Of a stretch of DNA of 59,179 nt, positions 58,924 through 59,179 are shown in pieces. The notes under the pieces are model-generated. The model was not told the origin of the DNA and did not search any database. It saw nothing but the letters and a program-made list of their open reading frames with translations. This DNA is from Treponema sp. (GTDB taxonomy: Bacteria > Spirochaetota > Spirochaetia > Treponematales > Treponemataceae). Made by a program: the position numbers and the translations under genes. The stretch is from NCBI GenBank assembly GCA_017617145.1, contig JAFZWX010000003.1:1-59179 (forward strand), written 5' to 3'. Each line of letters begins with the position of its first letter. The first letter of the stretch is position 1.

Positions 58924-59156
58924 ATTCGCTGTCGCTGATGAATCTGACAGCAAAATCCAGTTTTTTGACAGAATAGGGAAGGAAAGAATAGAACAAGTAA
59001 GGTTCTATGAACGAAGACGTTAGTTTTTGTTCTGTACATTGACTACAATGTTTTTTAGGTTTTAGGTCTAAAACCTAAGTCTATCAATTCAGCAGAAAAA
59101 TAAAGCTGGGTTGAACTTGAATGTGGTAAATCATTACCCTTCGGGGTATTGAAATA
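58924..59156 (+). other. rRNA leader with processing-type stems
   Basis: The leader contains GCTGTC/GACAGC (58928-58933 with 58946-58951), a 10-bp hairpin TTAGGTTTTA-GGTC-TAAAACCTAA at 59055-59078, and TACCC-TTCG-GGGTA at about 59135-59148 just before the mature 16S end. These may serve antitermination or RNase III processing. No coding sequence is seen. Confidence 0.6.
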
Positions 59157-59179
59157 ATCATGGAGAGTTTGATCCTGGC
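59157..59179 (+). rRNA. rrs: 16S ribosomal RNA, 5' end only (cut by window edge)
   Basis: The last bases, GGAGAGTTTGATCCTGGC, are the universal 5' region of bacterial 16S rRNA (the site of primer 27F). Aligning GAGTTTGATC at 59165 with E. coli positions 9-18 puts base 1 near 59157. The gene continues beyond the window. Confidence 0.95.

Noticed and set aside
59039..59067. Second rRNA promoter
   Set aside because: TTGACT is present but at 17 bp there is only TTAGGT, which is part of a hairpin; not a convincing -10.

Overview
The window is AT-rich spirochaetal chromosome, most likely from a host-associated or rumen-type Treponema. The pointers are a TPR/acidic membrane protein resembling the periplasmic flagellar collar protein FlcA, a UPF0164/PorV-like outer-membrane barrel beside a very large SpoIIE-phosphatase receptor, several Treponema-style proteins of unknown function, an HflKC operon, and a 16S rRNA 5' end at the right edge. 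The assignment rests on recognised protein families only; no alignment was run.

Layout. 1-371: promoter, tRNA-Gln(CTG), terminator, tRNA-Glu(CTC). 0.4-8.2 kb: a secreted protein, a large cytoplasmic protein, an hflK-hflC-pseudokinase-like operon on the minus strand, a DUF4230 protein and a glycogen-binding (CBM48-like) secreted protein. 8.9-14 kb: FlcA-like protein, a polyprenol/diacylglycerol-kinase-like membrane protein, another membrane protein. 14-21 kb: DUF2259-like secreted protein, a lipoprotein, a U32 peptidase (RlhA/TrhP type), ssb and a large unknown protein. 21-28 kb: hisC, a metallophosphoesterase, a SUMF1-fold secreted protein, corA, a zinc-type substrate-binding protein with a Fur/Zur regulator and two operators, and a CmpB-like membrane protein. 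28-35.6 kb: a compact type II secretion/pseudopilus-like operon (secretin, ATPase, platform, major pseudopilin, three small or unassigned membrane proteins and a lipoprotein). 35.6-46.8 kb: a His-rich COG0523 metallochaperone GTPase, a DHH phosphoesterase with a sugar-binding-domain/GGDEF cyclase, pdxY, cimA, gpmI, an orphan DNA methyltransferase, a pseudouridine synthase and a lipoprotein. 47-58.7 kb: DUF4912 plus a degenerate GH57 protein, the UPF0164/PorV-like barrel, a 1048-residue periplasmic protein and a 1600-residue SpoIIE receptor. The window ends with an rRNA promoter, leader and the first bases of 16S rRNA.

The most unusual content is not protein coding. Eleven long imperfect palindromes (about 70-200 bp) occupy most of the larger intergenic gaps. 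They fall into families with conserved apical parts, while the stems differ in sequence between copies yet stay base-paired. Most share one internal-loop signature: GGAG/GGAA on the 5' side facing GGGA on the 3' side when read in one orientation. This looks like a superfamily of structured, possibly mobile or terminator-associated elements under structural constraint. A second, shorter palindrome (GGTCCCTGAG...CGAAGGG) occurs four times, twice as an in-frame insertion in protein genes.

Two regulatory patterns also stand out. Many genes begin 5-8 nt after a TANNNT -10 box and lack a Shine-Dalgarno sequence, which suggests leaderless mRNAs. A near-identical 21-bp upstream element is shared by ssb, the type II secretion-like operon and a lipoprotein gene, which could tie single-strand DNA handling to the pseudopilus.
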